From: Gammaproteobacteria bacterium
Lineage (GTDB): Bacteria; Pseudomonadota; Gammaproteobacteria; JAJFKG01
Assembly (NCBI GenBank): GCA_021773335.1
Contig: JAJFKG010000054.1
Coordinates: 1-47,259, forward strand
Reading direction: 5' to 3'
DNA: 47,259 nt
Part shown: positions 7,475-16,706 of the stretch, in pieces
Layout: the number at the start of each line of letters is the position of its first letter
Numbering within the stretch: the first letter of the stretch is position 1
The notes under the pieces: model-generated
What the model saw: only the letters and a program-made list of their open reading frames with translations
Told to the model about the DNA's origin: nothing
Database searches by the model: none
Translations under genes and position numbers: made by a program

Positions 7475-8548
7475 GTGGTTAAGTTGACCAAAGAATCAAG
7501 TGCGGTGGGTGAGCGCGCCCAACATTTGTTAAAAATTCTAATAGAACGCTATCTGCGTGAGGGTACGCCGGTAGGTTCGACGACGCTTGCTACGGACTCC
7601 GCGTTGGCCTTGAGTTCAGCCACGATCCGTAATGTATTGGCTGATCTAGAGGACAAAGGCTTATTGCGTTCACCACATACGTCGGCGGGTCGCATTCCTA
7701 CGGCGCAAGGTTTGCGTATGTTTGTCGATAGCATGCTGACGGTTCAAGCGCTTGAAACGCAAGCCGTGCAAAAGGTCAAACAAAAATTAAATCCAAATAA
7801 AAGCGCGCAAGAGTTAGCGGAGTCAGCCTCGCAAGCTTTATCCAGTGTGACCAAGTTAGCCGGCGTTGTGACGTTGCCTAAGCGTGAGCAAATTTACTTA
7901 CGTCAATTAGAATTTTTGCCACTGTCGGGTAACCGCGTGTTAGTTATTATCGTGATGAATGAGCGTGAAGTGCAAAATCGCATTATTTATACCGATCGCC
8001 ATTATAGCGCAAGTGAATTAGAACAAGCAGGCAATTATCTTAACAGCCTCTACGCTGGCAAGGACCTTACCCAAATTCGTGAGAGTTTGCTGCAAGCCAT
8101 GCAAGACGATAAACAGACGATGAATAAGCTTATGCAAGCGGCGATTGATGTGGCGAACAAAGCTTTTCATGAGAGCGAACAATCTGAAGAAGACTATATT
8201 ATTGCAGGTGAAACTAATTTGCTTAATTTTGCCGATGATACTGGTGTCGAAGGCTTGCGTTCTTTATTTGAAGCATTTACCCAGAAACAATTGATCTTAC
8301 ATTTGCTGGATAAGTGTTTAGGTGCACAAGGGGTGCAGTTGTTCATCGGTGAAGAATCTGGTTACGATATTTTAGGTGACTGTAGCGTGATTACTGCACC
8401 ATATCAGGAGAATGGACGCATCATCGGCGTGTTGGGGGTGATTGGACCAACGCGCCTTGATTACGAGCGAGTGATCCCTGCTGTTGATTTGACAGCTAAG
8501 TTACTCAGCGCGGCACTGAATGCTGCCGACGACACCGAAACAACTTGA
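7475..8548 (+). CDS. hrcA: heat-inducible transcription repressor HrcA
   Basis: HrcA binds CIRCE and represses chaperone genes; its folding depends on chaperonin, which links repression to unfolded-protein load. The 357-residue protein has an N-terminal winged helix (LIERYLREGTPVGSTTL, then LSSATIRNVLADLEDKGLL), followed by the HTSAGRIPTAQGLRMFVD segment typical of the family and a GAF-like dimerisation region toward the C-terminus (RIIGVLGVIGPTRLDYERVI). Start GTG at 7475; an overlapping ATG at 7471 is out of frame. It heads hrcA-grpE-dnaK-dnaJ. Its stop codon is embedded in the -35 element of the promoter in front of grpE. Confidence 0.96.
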   Translation: MVKLTKESSAVGERAQHLLKILIERYLREGTPVGSTTLATDSALALSSATIRNVLADLEDKGLLRSPHTSAGRIPTAQGLRMFVDSMLTVQALETQAVQKVKQKLNPNKSAQELAESASQALSSVTKLAGVVTLPKREQIYLRQLEFLPLSGNRVLVIIVMNEREVQNRIIYTDRHYSASELEQAGNYLNSLYAGKDLTQIRESLLQAMQDDKQTMNKLMQAAIDVANKAFHESEQSEEDYIIAGETNLLNFADDTGVEGLRSLFEAFTQKQLILHLLDKCLGAQGVQLFIGEESGYDILGDCSVITAPYQENGRIIGVLGVIGPTRLDYERVIPAVDLTAKLLSAALNAADDTETT

Positions 8549-8571
8549 AAAACGTAATAAAGCCCTCACAT
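8544..8571 (+). promoter_or_regulatory. sigma-32-type heat-shock promoter for grpE
   Basis: CTTGAAA (8544-8550), a 13-bp spacer and CCTCACAT (8564-8571), the latter matching CCCCATAT at six of eight positions. The hrcA stop TGA lies inside the -35 element. Confidence 0.6.
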
Positions 8572-8602
8572 AAGGGACTTATCGAAGAACTTGGAGAAAC
8601 GC

Positions 8603-9313
8603 ATGGCTAAAGATAAAAAAAAGGTAGACGCTGATAGCGGCAAAGACAAGAGTAAGAGTGCGAGCAAAATTGCTGAAATGCTAGGCTCGAATGAGGCGAC
8701 ACGCCCCAGTGGTGAGTCTGCAACTAACGGGGAGCCTTCAATCTTAAGTGATGCTGAAGGTATCGATGAGGCGCATACAGAACTGACAGAACACGAACTT
8801 GACGCCAAAGAGTTACATGCAGAAGTTCAGCGCCTTAGTAAAGCCTTGCATGAATCGCAAGAACGTTTTGTACGGGCACAAGCAGAAGCAGAAAATATTC
8901 AGCGGCGCTTAGAGCGCGACATCAGTAAAGCCCATAAATTTGGGATTGAAAAATTCATTAATGAACTTTTACCCGTGATTGATAGTCTCGAACGTGGCTT
9001 AGAGATTGGTGACAGTGAGGATGTTACCCCTGATAGCGCAATCAAGAGCATGCGTGAGGGAATCGAGTTAACCCTGCAAATGTTTCACAGTGCATTGGCT
9101 AAGTTTGAAGTTAAAGCGGTTTCGCCTGAAGGCGAAATCTTCGATCCTGCCTTTCATGAAGCGATGTCTATGCAAGAACAAGGAGATGTGACACCAAACA
9201 CGGTGTTGGCGGTATTGCAGAAAGGCTATACCATTCATGGACGCTTGATTCGCCCAGCGATGGTCATCGTCGCGCGGGCCGCTTCGAATCCAAAAGCTGA
9301 CGAAAGCGCTTGA
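8603..9313 (+). CDS. grpE: nucleotide exchange factor GrpE
   Basis: GrpE releases ADP from DnaK. The start ATG at 8603 follows GGAGAA by 5 bases; the open frame reaches back to a TTG at 8591, which is the Shine-Dalgarno region itself. The protein has about 236 residues: an acidic, low-complexity N-terminus (about 70 residues), a long paired helix (ELHAEVQRLSKALHESQERF... RAQAEAENIQRR) and a beta-wing domain with LPVIDSLERGLE, FDPAFHEAM and YTIHGRLIRPAMVIV. The N-terminal tail is longer than in E. coli. It is the second gene of the heat-shock operon. Confidence 0.96.
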   Translation: MAKDKKKVDADSGKDKSKSASKIAEMLGSNEATRPSGESATNGEPSILSDAEGIDEAHTELTEHELDAKELHAEVQRLSKALHESQERFVRAQAEAENIQRRLERDISKAHKFGIEKFINELLPVIDSLERGLEIGDSEDVTPDSAIKSMREGIELTLQMFHSALAKFEVKAVSPEGEIFDPAFHEAMSMQEQGDVTPNTVLAVLQKGYTIHGRLIRPAMVIVARAASNPKADESA

Positions 9314-9336
9314 AATCTAATACAAACACCCCATAT
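9309..9336 (+). promoter_or_regulatory. sigma-32 heat-shock promoter for dnaK
   Basis: CTTGAAA (9309-9315), a 13-bp spacer and CCCCATAT (9329-9336): a near-perfect match to the RpoH consensus, about 100 bp before the dnaK start. The grpE stop TGA sits in the -35 element, as at hrcA/grpE. Confidence 0.85.
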
Positions 9337-9429
9337 AGAGGGCACTGGTTAATTTTTTCAACGGATAAAAATCTAACTCGCTGAAAAATAAATGATTTTT
9401 GAATGTAACTAAAATTGGAGAATGAGAGA

Positions 9430-11388
9430 ATGGGCAAAATTATTGGTATCGACCTTGGAACCACCAATTCCTGTGTTGCCGTCATGGAAGGGACAAAACC
9501 CCGGGTGATTGAAAATAGCGAAGGTGATCGCACCACGCCGTCGATCGTTGCTTATACCGATGACAAAGACATTTTGGTAGGACAATCGGCCAAGCGCCAA
9601 GCGGTGACTAATCCAACGAATACCTTATTCGCAATTAAGCGCTTGATCGGGCGTAAATTCACTGACGATGTTGTACAAAAAGATATCAAAATCGTGCCTT
9701 ACACGATTGCTCAAGCCGAAAATGGTGATGCGTGGGTTGAAGCTAATGGTGAAAAGGTTGCGCCACCACAAGTCTCTGCCGAAGTGTTACGTAAAATGAA
9801 AAAAACGGCCGAAGATTACCTCGGTGAAACCGTTTCTGAAGCAGTTATTACCGTGCCGGCATACTTTAACGATTCACAACGTCAAGCGACTAAAGACGCG
9901 GGTAAGATTGCTGGATTGGAAGTTAAACGTATCATCAATGAGCCGACAGCTGCGGCGCTCGCTTATGGCATGGATAAAAAGCGTGGCGATTCAGTGGTTG
10001 CGGTGTATGACTTAGGGGGTGGTACCTTCGACGTGTCGATTATCGAAATTGCCGAAGTTGATGGTGAGCACCAGTTTGAAGTATTAGCAACTAACGGTGA
10101 TACTTTCTTGGGTGGTGAAGATTTCGATTTGCGTTTGATTGATTATCTCGCTGAAGAATTCAAGAAAGATAATGGCGTCGATTTGCATAACGACCCATTG
10201 GCATTACAGCGTCTCAAAGAAGCAGCAGAAAAAGCTAAAATCGAATTGTCTTCTGCGCAACAAACTGATGTTAACTTGCCCTACATTACTGCCGATGCGA
10301 GTGGTCCTAAGCATCTTAACATCAAGCTCACCCGTGCCAAGTTGGAATCTTTAGTCGAAAACTTAATTCAACGTACGATTGAACCTTGTAAAGTCGCGCT
10401 TAAAGACGCAGGCCTGAAGATTAGCGATATCAAAGATATTATTCTAGTCGGTGGGCAAACACGTATGCCAAAAGTGCAAGACGCAGTAAAAGATTTCTTT
10501 AACAAAGAACCACGCCGTGATGTTAATCCTGATGAAGCCGTAGCAATTGGTGCAGCAATTCAAGCTGCAGTATTGTCTGGGGATGTCAAAGATGTCTTGT
10601 TGTTGGACGTAACGCCATTATCTCTCGGTATTGAAACCATGGGTGGCGTGATGACAAAACTCATCGACAAGAACACCACGATTCCAACCAAAGCGAGCCA
10701 AGTATTTTCAACCGCGGAGAATAACCAAACAGCAGTGACTGTGCATGTGTTACAAGGTGAGCGCGAAGTCGCGAGTGCGAATAAATCACTCGGTAAATTC
10801 GATTTAAGTGATATTCCGCCAGCACCACGTGGGACTCCACAAATCGAAGTAATCTTTGATATCGATGCCAATGGTATTATGCATGTGCATGCGAAAGACA
10901 AAGCCACCGGCAAAGAGCAATCGATTGTGATTAAAGCCTCTAGTGGTTTATCGGATGAAGAAATCGAAAAAATGGTTAAAGATGCTGAAGCCCATGCGGA
11001 AGATGACAAGAAGTTCCATGCCTTGGTTGAGGCGCGCAATAAAGCTGATGGCCTCATCCATGCGTGTGAAAAATCAATGTCTGAAGCCGGTGATGATGTC
11101 CAAGCCGATGAAAAAGCCGCGATTGAAAAAGCCATTAATGAACTCAAAGAAACCATTAAGGGTGATGATATTCAAGCCATCGAAGCTAAGACCAAAGACC
11201 TTACTGATGCATCCGGTAAAATGGCTGAACGTCTCTATGCCAAGCAACAAGCTGCAGGTGATGCTGGTGCTGCGGGCGGCCAATCTACTGGCCAAGATAC
11301 AGGCCAACAAAGTGGTGATTCAGCAGCTGGCAGTGATGATGTTGTCGATGCTGAGTTTGAAGAAGTGGATGACGATAAGAAAAAATAA
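9430..11388 (+). CDS. dnaK: chaperone DnaK (Hsp70)
   Basis: ATP-dependent Hsp70 chaperone of 652 residues. The nucleotide-binding domain shows [56 protein letters not shown] and [10 protein letters not shown]; the hydrophobic linker is [16 protein letters not shown]; the substrate-binding domain follows, and the tail ends in [13 protein letters not shown]. Start ATG 9430 has GGAG/GAGAG just upstream; the frame's earlier TTG at 9415 is part of the ribosome-binding region. It is preceded by its own sigma-32 promoter and separated from dnaJ by a REPIN and a second palindrome. Confidence 0.98.
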   Translation: MGKIIGIDLGTTNSCVAVMEGTKPRVIENSEGDRTTPSIVAYTDDKDILVGQSAKRQAVTNPTNTLFAIKRLIGRKFTDDVVQKDIKIVPYTIAQAENGDAWVEANGEKVAPPQVSAEVLRKMKKTAEDYLGETVSEAVITVPAYFNDSQRQATKDAGKIAGLEVKRIINEPTAAALAYGMDKKRGDSVVAVYDLGGGTFDVSIIEIAEVDGEHQFEVLATNGDTFLGGEDFDLRLIDYLAEEFKKDNGVDLHNDPLALQRLKEAAEKAKIELSSAQQTDVNLPYITADASGPKHLNIKLTRAKLESLVENLIQRTIEPCKVALKDAGLKISDIKDIILVGGQTRMPKVQDAVKDFFNKEPRRDVNPDEAVAIGAAIQAAVLSGDVKDVLLLDVTPLSLGIETMGGVMTKLIDKNTTIPTKASQVFSTAENNQTAVTVHVLQGEREVASANKSLGKFDLSDIPPAPRGTPQIEVIFDIDANGIMHVHAKDKATGKEQSIVIKASSGLSDEEIEKMVKDAEAHAEDDKKFHALVEARNKADGLIHACEKSMSEAGDDVQADEKAAIEKAINELKETIKGDDIQAIEAKTKDLTDASGKMAERLYAKQQAAGDAGAAGGQSTGQDTGQQSGDSAAGSDDVVDAEFEEVDDDKKK

Positions 11389-11407
11389 ATCAACATAATA
11401 AATAGAT

Positions 11408-11501
11408 GTAGCCCGGGTAAGCGCGGAACGCGCGTCACCCGGGAACCGTCTTTATCATTGCTGCTCCCGGATGACGTTGCTGCGCAACTTATCCGGGCTA
11501 C
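11408..11501. repeat. family-B REPIN between dnaK and dnaJ
   Basis: An inverted pair of REPs: GTAGCCCGGGTAAGCGCG... on the left and ...CAACTTATCCGGGCTAC on the right, 94 bp. The two halves carry different inner sequences (GCGCGGAACGCGC against GTTGCTGCGCAAC). The transcript would fold into a long hairpin within the dnaK-dnaJ intergenic region. Confidence 0.85.
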
Positions 11502-11526
11502 GTTTTGTTGATAGATCCTATGACTC

Positions 11527-11550
11527 GTCCCACCCCTCCAGGGGTGGGAC
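11527..11550. repeat. perfect palindrome upstream of dnaJ
   Basis: GTCCCACCCCT and its exact reverse complement AGGGGTGGGAC, separated by CC, followed by GCTAC. No T-run follows, so it is not a typical terminator; it looks like another dispersed palindrome family. Confidence 0.75.
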
Positions 11551-11573
11551 GCTACATTAAAAGAATGTAATAA

Positions 11574-12728
11574 ATGCCCGACAATAAAAGAGATTATTAT
11601 GATGTCCTCGGTGTATCGCGTAATGCGAGCGAAGCCGAATTAAAGAAAGCCTATCGTCGCTTGGCGATGAAGTACCACCCTGATCGTAACCCTGATGATA
11701 AAACTGCAGAAACAAGCTTCAAAGAAGCTAAAGAAGCGTATGAAGTTTTAGCAGATAGTCAAAAGCGTGCAGCCTATGATCAATTTGGCCATGCGGGCGT
11801 GAATGCAGCAGGCGGTCCCGGTGGTGCGGGTGGCGGTGCCAATTTCAGCGACATTTTTAGTGATATCTTTGGTGGTGGTGATGTCTTTAGCGATATCTTC
11901 GGTGGCATGCGCGGTGGTGGGCGTGCGCAAGCCCATCGTGGTGCCGATTTGCGTTATGACTTAGAGCTCAGTCTTGAACAAGCCGTCGGTGGTGCTAGCA
12001 TTCAAGTACACGTGCCCACCTTAGTGGCGTGTGAGGATTGCGATGGCAAAGGTGCACGTAAGGGGACCTCAACGCAAACTTGTGAAGATTGCCAGGGTGC
12101 GGGTCAAGTGCATTTGCAACAAGGTTTTTTCACTGTTCAACAAACTTGTCCTACGTGTCGTGGCCGTGGGCAAGTGATTACGAATCCGTGTTTTAGTTGC
12201 CAAGGACAAGGGCGCATTAAAAAACGTAAGAAACTACAAGTTAAAATCCCGGCGGGAGTTAATACCGGTGATCGTATTCGTCTTAGTGGTGAAGGTGAAG
12301 CTGGTGCCTTTGGTGCGGGGGCAGGCGATCTTTATGTGCAGGTGCATATTAAGCCGCATGCGATTTTCCATCGTGAAGGCAATGATCTCTTGTGTGAAGT
12401 GCCGATTAGTTTTGCCAGCGCTGCACTTGGTGGAGAAATCGAAGTGCCGACTTTAGCTGGACGCGTGAAGTTAAAGATCCCTGCTGAGACGCAAACCGGC
12501 AAATTATTCCGCTTGCGTGGCCGTGGCGTCAAGCCGGTACGTGGTAGTGGTACTGGTGATTTGATCTGCCGCGTCGTGATTGAGACACCAGTGAAATTGT
12601 CGCGTAAACAAAAAGACTTGTTGCGTGATCTCGATACCGATCTTAGCAATGATGCCCACGATCATAGCCCGCGCGCCAAATCTTGGTTTATGGGCGTGAA
12701 AAAATTCTTTGAAGATATGCGGGCTTAG
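11574..12728 (+). CDS. dnaJ: co-chaperone DnaJ (Hsp40)
   Basis: DnaJ delivers substrates to DnaK and stimulates its ATPase. The 384-residue protein is a full type I J protein: J domain 1-70 with HPD at 35-37, a Gly/Phe-rich region (about 78-125, with repeated DIFGG segments), four zinc-binding CxxCxGxG repeats ([32 protein letters not shown]) and the C-terminal substrate-binding domains. It is the last gene of the heat-shock operon and ends 6 bp from the convergent fpr. Confidence 0.98.
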   Translation: MPDNKRDYYDVLGVSRNASEAELKKAYRRLAMKYHPDRNPDDKTAETSFKEAKEAYEVLADSQKRAAYDQFGHAGVNAAGGPGGAGGGANFSDIFSDIFGGGDVFSDIFGGMRGGGRAQAHRGADLRYDLELSLEQAVGGASIQVHVPTLVACEDCDGKGARKGTSTQTCEDCQGAGQVHLQQGFFTVQQTCPTCRGRGQVITNPCFSCQGQGRIKKRKKLQVKIPAGVNTGDRIRLSGEGEAGAFGAGAGDLYVQVHIKPHAIFHREGNDLLCEVPISFASAALGGEIEVPTLAGRVKLKIPAETQTGKLFRLRGRGVKPVRGSGTGDLICRVVIETPVKLSRKQKDLLRDLDTDLSNDAHDHSPRAKSWFMGVKKFFEDMRA

Positions 12729-12734
12729 TGACTA

Positions 12735-13493
12735 TTACTTCCCCGAAAAATACTTCTCGCGCCGCACTTGCTGCGGGGTAAAGCCGATTTTTTGTAGATA
12801 CGCAAAGGATTCATCGATCATTTGTGGATTACCACACAGATACACCAAGTCATTATCGGATGTTAAGTCTAATTCAGGCAAGCATACTTGCACACGGCCA
12901 CTGTGCGCGTAAGCTTGCAGTGTATTTGGCATTTCACGACTATAACAAGCATGAAAATGAAAGCGTTCATTCTCACTCATGAATTTTACAAAGTCATCGC
13001 CGTATAATAATTCAGAAGGGCGCTGTACGCCCAACAGTGCATGCACTTCCAGCCGATCGTCCTCCGCCAGGCGTTTACGGATTTGCGGCAACATCGCGCG
13101 ATAAGGACTGACACCCGTGCCGGTGGCGATCAAAATAAAACGCTTGGGTTTATCGTCCTCACGAAATACCAGACGCCCTGCAGGGCCCATGGCATCGATC
13201 AGATCGCCTTCTTGCATGGCATCGAAATGTCGTGTCGCGATGCCGCCTTCAACCGGAGAAACGGCAATCGCAATTTCAGTAATTGCCGTATTATCGAGAT
13301 CATCGCTGGGCACGGTTGCAATACTGTAGCTGCGGCGCGCTGGCTTATTATCAGTAGGGATGGTGAGATTGACGAATTGGCCTGGTGTAAAGGTTAACGT
13401 TTGACCATCATCGCGACGAAAGACATACTCAGTCACGCTGGGGGTGATTGCTTGCTTACGGGCTAGAATCAATTGCATTTTTTGCAGGGCCAT
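12735..13493 (-). CDS. fpr: ferredoxin/flavodoxin-NADP+ reductase
   Basis: A 252-residue FAD enzyme transferring electrons between NADPH and ferredoxin or flavodoxin. The FAD-binding barrel shows PGQFVNLTI and ARRSYSIA (about residues 52-59); the NADP-binding half shows IATGTGVSPYRAML, LLGVQRPSELLYGDDF and LCGNPQMID. The end REKYFSGK resembles the short C-terminus of bacterial Fpr proteins. It is divergent from prfB and convergent with dnaJ. Close alternatives are other members of the same reductase family, which the motifs do not fully exclude. Confidence 0.88.
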   Translation of the reverse strand: MALQKMQLILARKQAITPSVTEYVFRRDDGQTLTFTPGQFVNLTIPTDNKPARRSYSIATVPSDDLDNTAITEIAIAVSPVEGGIATRHFDAMQEGDLIDAMGPAGRLVFREDDKPKRFILIATGTGVSPYRAMLPQIRKRLAEDDRLEVHALLGVQRPSELLYGDDFVKFMSENERFHFHACYSREMPNTLQAYAHSGRVQVCLPELDLTSDNDLVYLCGNPQMIDESFAYLQKIGFTPQQVRREKYFSGK

Positions 13494-13596
13494 GGGTACC
13501 TCAATGGATTGTTGCTGGGATCAATTTTGGCTGAGATTTTAGTATAAGCGGTTCATAATTGATATATTTTCCGTTACAATCAGCCTCTTTATTTTA

Positions 13597-13695
13597 GACC
13601 GAAAGGGGTCAGGCGGTGAATTTACCCTACTTGGCTTCACTATAAAATTAGGACCGAAAGGGGTAGGGTAAATTCACCGCCTGACCCCTTTCGGT
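13597..13695. repeat. long inverted repeat between fpr and prfB
   Basis: Two 33-bp arms (13598-13630 and 13663-13695) are exact reverse complements, separated by 32 bp. The left arm begins ACCGAAAGGGGTCAGGCGGT and the right arm ends GACCCCTTTCGGT. A second ACCGAAAGGGGT in the same orientation as the left arm occurs at 13653-13664. This fills most of the 232-bp fpr-prfB gap and ends 30 bp before the prfB start. No coding capacity. Confidence 0.9.
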
Positions 13696-13725
13696 TCTTT
13701 CGGTTTATATAGACAAGGATTATCC

Positions 13726-14824
13726 ATGTTGGAAATCAACCCCTTATTGCAGCGGATTAAAGATGCCCAAGCTCGCACCGGCGAGATTCGGGGGTATCTT
13801 TGACTATGATTTTAAGCGTGAACGCCTAGAAGAAGTCAGCCGCGAGCTTGAAAATCCTGATGTCTGGAACCAACCTGAAACCGCGCAAGCCTTGGGTCGC
13901 GAACGCGCCCAACTCGAAAAAGTCGTCACTACCATCGAGCAATTACAAACGGGCTTGAGCGATGCGCAAGAGTTGCTACTCATAGCCCGCGAAGAAGATG
14001 ATACTGCCACAGTTGATGAAGTCACCCAGGAGTTAACAAACCTCGAGACTGATCTTGCAGGGCTAGAATTTCAGCGCATGTTTTCCGGCGAAATGGATGC
14101 GCAAAGCGCTTTCGTTGATCTCAATTCTGGCTCGGGCGGCACCGAAGCTCAAGATTGGGCTGAAATGCTATTGCGTATGTATTTACGCTGGGGCGAACGT
14201 CATGGTTTTAAATGCGAATTGATTGAAGCGTCACAAGGCGATGTGGCTGGCATCAAGAGCGCAACCATCCACGTGCAAGGTGATTATGCTTTTGGCTGGT
14301 TGCGCACCGAGACGGGAGTGCACCGCTTAGTGCGTAAATCGCCGTTTGATTCAGGTAACCGTCGGCATACGTCATTCGCTTCAGTCTTCGTGTCACCCGA
14401 AATCGATGATGACATCGATATTGAGATTAATCCTGCGGATATACGCACCGATACCTATCGTGCCAGTGGTGCGGGTGGCCAGCATGTTAACCGAACCGAT
14501 TCTGCCGTGCGCTTAACTCACATTCCAACAGGGACTGTGGTACAGTGTCAAAATGATCGCTCGCAACACAAGAATCGCGCCCAAGCGATGAAGCAATTGC
14601 GTGCAAAATTATATGAGTTGGAAATGCTCAAGCGTAATGCCGAGCAGCAAGCGTTGGAAGAAACCAAAGCGGAGATCGGTTGGGGCAGTCAGATTCGTTC
14701 GTATGTGTTAGATGCTTCGCGGATTAAAGATTTACGTACGGGTGTGGAGACAGGTAATACCCAAGCGGTATTAGATGGCGATTTGGATATGTTTATTGAA
14801 GCCAGTCTCAAGGCTGATGTGTAG
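13726..14824 (+). CDS. prfB: peptide chain release factor 2 (programmed +1 frameshift)
   Basis: RF2 terminates translation at UGA and UAA. The gene is in two frames: 25 codons from ATG 13726 ([20 protein letters not shown]...), an in-frame UGA at 13801, then the +1 frame reading [11 protein letters not shown] to the stop at 14824. The joined product has about 366 residues, the family length. The codon-recognition tripeptide SPF ([10 protein letters not shown]) identifies RF2 rather than RF1, and [16 protein letters not shown] holds the catalytic GGQ. It is followed by lysS, the conserved gammaproteobacterial pair. Low RF2 levels favour frameshifting, so the gene autoregulates. Confidence 0.97.
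13789..13804 (+). promoter_or_regulatory. prfB autoregulatory +1 frameshift site
   Basis: CGGGGGTATCTTTGAC: an internal Shine-Dalgarno-like GGGGG, then slippery CTT, stop TGA and C as the following base. The common form is AGGGGGTATCTTTGAC; only the first base differs. Confidence 0.95.
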
Positions 14825-14902
14825 TATTCTACGTCATTCCGAGTTTGGTAGAGGAAATATAAAGGATACTTCATAATGAGTTTGGTACGAAACTGTAAGT
14901 GT

Positions 14903-15023
14903 ACGTCATTCCGCACTTGATGCGGAATCCAGAAGAATATTAATCGCCACCGACTCGCATTGTCCGGGTGATGTTCCCCGTGTCCATGTCCCGTACTGGA
15001 TACGGGAAAACAAGGAATGACGT
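14903..15023. repeat. nested palindromic element between prfB and lysS
   Basis: Outer arms ACGTCATTCC (14903-14912) and GGAATGACGT (15014-15023) enclose a hairpin ATTCCGCA-CTTGA-TGCGGAAT (14908-14928) and a second one, CCCGTACTGGATACGGG. A partial further copy, TACGTCATTCCGAGTTTGGT, lies upstream near 14831. This occupies most of the 259-bp gap and is distinct from the GTAG-type REPs. Confidence 0.7.
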
Positions 15024-15083
15024 TTAGTTTTTTATTTAGTACACAGGAAGCAGCGCTTAAGGTTATAACGAGGATTCGAAAAG

Positions 15084-16598
15084 ATGACAGAAACAACAGA
15101 GTCGGTAGAATTAGACGAAAACGAACAAATTGCGCAGCGTAAAGCGAAACTCGCTGAATTGCGCGAGCGCGGTGTCGCTTATCCCAATCATTTTAAACGC
15201 AATGAACTCGCGGCCGAACTGCATACGCATTATGATGATAAAGACAATGAAACGCTAGAAGCTAATCCGCTTCAAGTGACGGTGGCAGGGCGTATGATGA
15301 TGCGTCGTCTCATGGGTAAGGCGAGTTTTACGCATATTCAAGATATGTCAGGGCAAATCCAAATTTATTTACGCAAAAATGATTTAGCTGAAGGCTTATA
15401 CGATGAATTCAAAAAATGGGATTTGGGCGATATCATCGGTGTTGAAGGCCATTTATTTAAAACGAAAACCGGTGAGCTATCCGTGCGCGCAGATAACATC
15501 CATCTGCTGACCAAAGCATTACGTCCATTGCCGGATAAATACCATGGCTTAGCCGATCAAGAAACCCGTTATCGTCAACGCTATTTAGATTTGATCGTGA
15601 ATGAACAATCACGTAATACCTTTAAACTGCGTTCGCAGATCGTCGCAGCGATCCGGCATTTCTTACACCAACGTGCCTATATCGAAGTTGAAACACCCAT
15701 GATGCAAGTGATTCCCGGTGGTGCAACGGCACGCCCGTTTGTGACCAAGCACAATACTTTAGATATGGATTTGTTTTTGCGCGTTGCACCTGAACTTTAT
15801 CTCAAGCGTTTAGTGGTGGGTGGCTTCGAAAAAGTTTTTGAAATTAATCGTAACTTTCGCAATGAAGGCATTTCAACCCAGCATAACCCCGAATTTACCA
15901 TGCTAGAATTTTATCAAGCATATGCGACTTACCATGACTTGATCGACTTAACCGAAAAAATGTTGCGTACCTTAGCACAAGATGTTCTAGGTACGACAAC
16001 CGTTGAATATCAAGGTCAACGCTATGACTTTGCGCAACCCTTCGCGCGCATGACGGTGAAAGACGCGATCTTACATTACAATGCGGATATTACTGAGGCC
16101 GACATTGATGACCTCGATAAAGCCAAAGCGATTGCACAACGCTTAGAAATTCCATTAAAAGACAGTTATGGTTTGGGCAAGGTGCAAATTGAAATATTTG
16201 AAAAAACCGCTGAACACCGCTTAGAACAACCAACCTTTATTACCGCCTATCCAGCCGAAGTCTCACCGTTGGCACGCCGTAACGATGAGAACCCTTTCGT
16301 TACCGATCGTTTTGAATTCTTTGTCGCCGGACGTGAAATCGCCAATGGCTTTTCGGAGTTAAATGACCCAGAAGATCAAGCCGAACGCTTTCGCGAGCAA
16401 GTACGTGATAAAGATGCCGGTGACTTGGAAGCAATGCATTATGATGCCGATTATATCGTCGCACTTGAACATGGCTTACCGCCCACCGCAGGTGAAGGTA
16501 TTGGTATCGATCGCCTAGTGATGTTATTCACCGATTCACCATCAATTCGCGATGTTTTATTCTTTCCCCATATGCGTCATGCAACCGTGAATGAATAA
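15084..16598 (+). CDS. lysS: lysyl-tRNA synthetase, class II
   Basis: Charges tRNA-Lys. The 504-residue length is normal. The N-terminal OB-fold anticodon-binding domain (about residues 60-150, [21 protein letters not shown]) is followed by the class II catalytic core: motif 1 near [10 protein letters not shown], motif 2 [20 protein letters not shown] and motif 3 [17 protein letters not shown] 15084 is preceded by ACGAGGA. It follows prfB, as in E. coli. Confidence 0.97.
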   Translation: MTETTESVELDENEQIAQRKAKLAELRERGVAYPNHFKRNELAAELHTHYDDKDNETLEANPLQVTVAGRMMMRRLMGKASFTHIQDMSGQIQIYLRKNDLAEGLYDEFKKWDLGDIIGVEGHLFKTKTGELSVRADNIHLLTKALRPLPDKYHGLADQETRYRQRYLDLIVNEQSRNTFKLRSQIVAAIRHFLHQRAYIEVETPMMQVIPGGATARPFVTKHNTLDMDLFLRVAPELYLKRLVVGGFEKVFEINRNFRNEGISTQHNPEFTMLEFYQAYATYHDLIDLTEKMLRTLAQDVLGTTTVEYQGQRYDFAQPFARMTVKDAILHYNADITEADIDDLDKAKAIAQRLEIPLKDSYGLGKVQIEIFEKTAEHRLEQPTFITAYPAEVSPLARRNDENPFVTDRFEFFVAGREIANGFSELNDPEDQAERFREQVRDKDAGDLEAMHYDADYIVALEHGLPPTAGEGIGIDRLVMLFTDSPSIRDVLFFPHMRHATVNE

Positions 16599-16608
16599 TG
16601 CTATTTAT

Positions 16609-16698
16609 GTAGCCTTGATGAGCGTGTAGCGCGCATCAAGGATCAGCCTTTGCTAATACATTCCCTTGATGCGCGCCGGTGGCGTTTATCAAGGCTAC
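16609..16698. repeat. family-A REPIN after lysS
   Basis: GTAGCCTTGATGAGCG...CATCAAGG, then the usual ~20-nt spacer (ATCAGCCTTTGCTAATACAT), then CCCTTGATGCGCG...TTATCAAGGCTAC. It lies between the convergent lysS and ygfZ genes and ends 8 bp from the ygfZ stop. Confidence 0.85.
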
Positions 16699-16706
16699 AA
16701 AACTAT

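Noticed and set aside
9830..11400. Long alternative frames inside dnaK on both strands
   Set aside because: Shadows caused by codon bias; dnaK is continuous and highly conserved over the same bases.
11408..11501. Rho-independent terminator after dnaK
   Set aside because: Strong hairpin but no T-run, and the sequence is a dispersed REPIN.
13763..14824. prfB as a shorter gene without its first 25 codons
   Set aside because: The 25-codon zero frame, CGGGGGTATCTTTGAC and the family N-terminus show that this is the programmed-frameshift gene.
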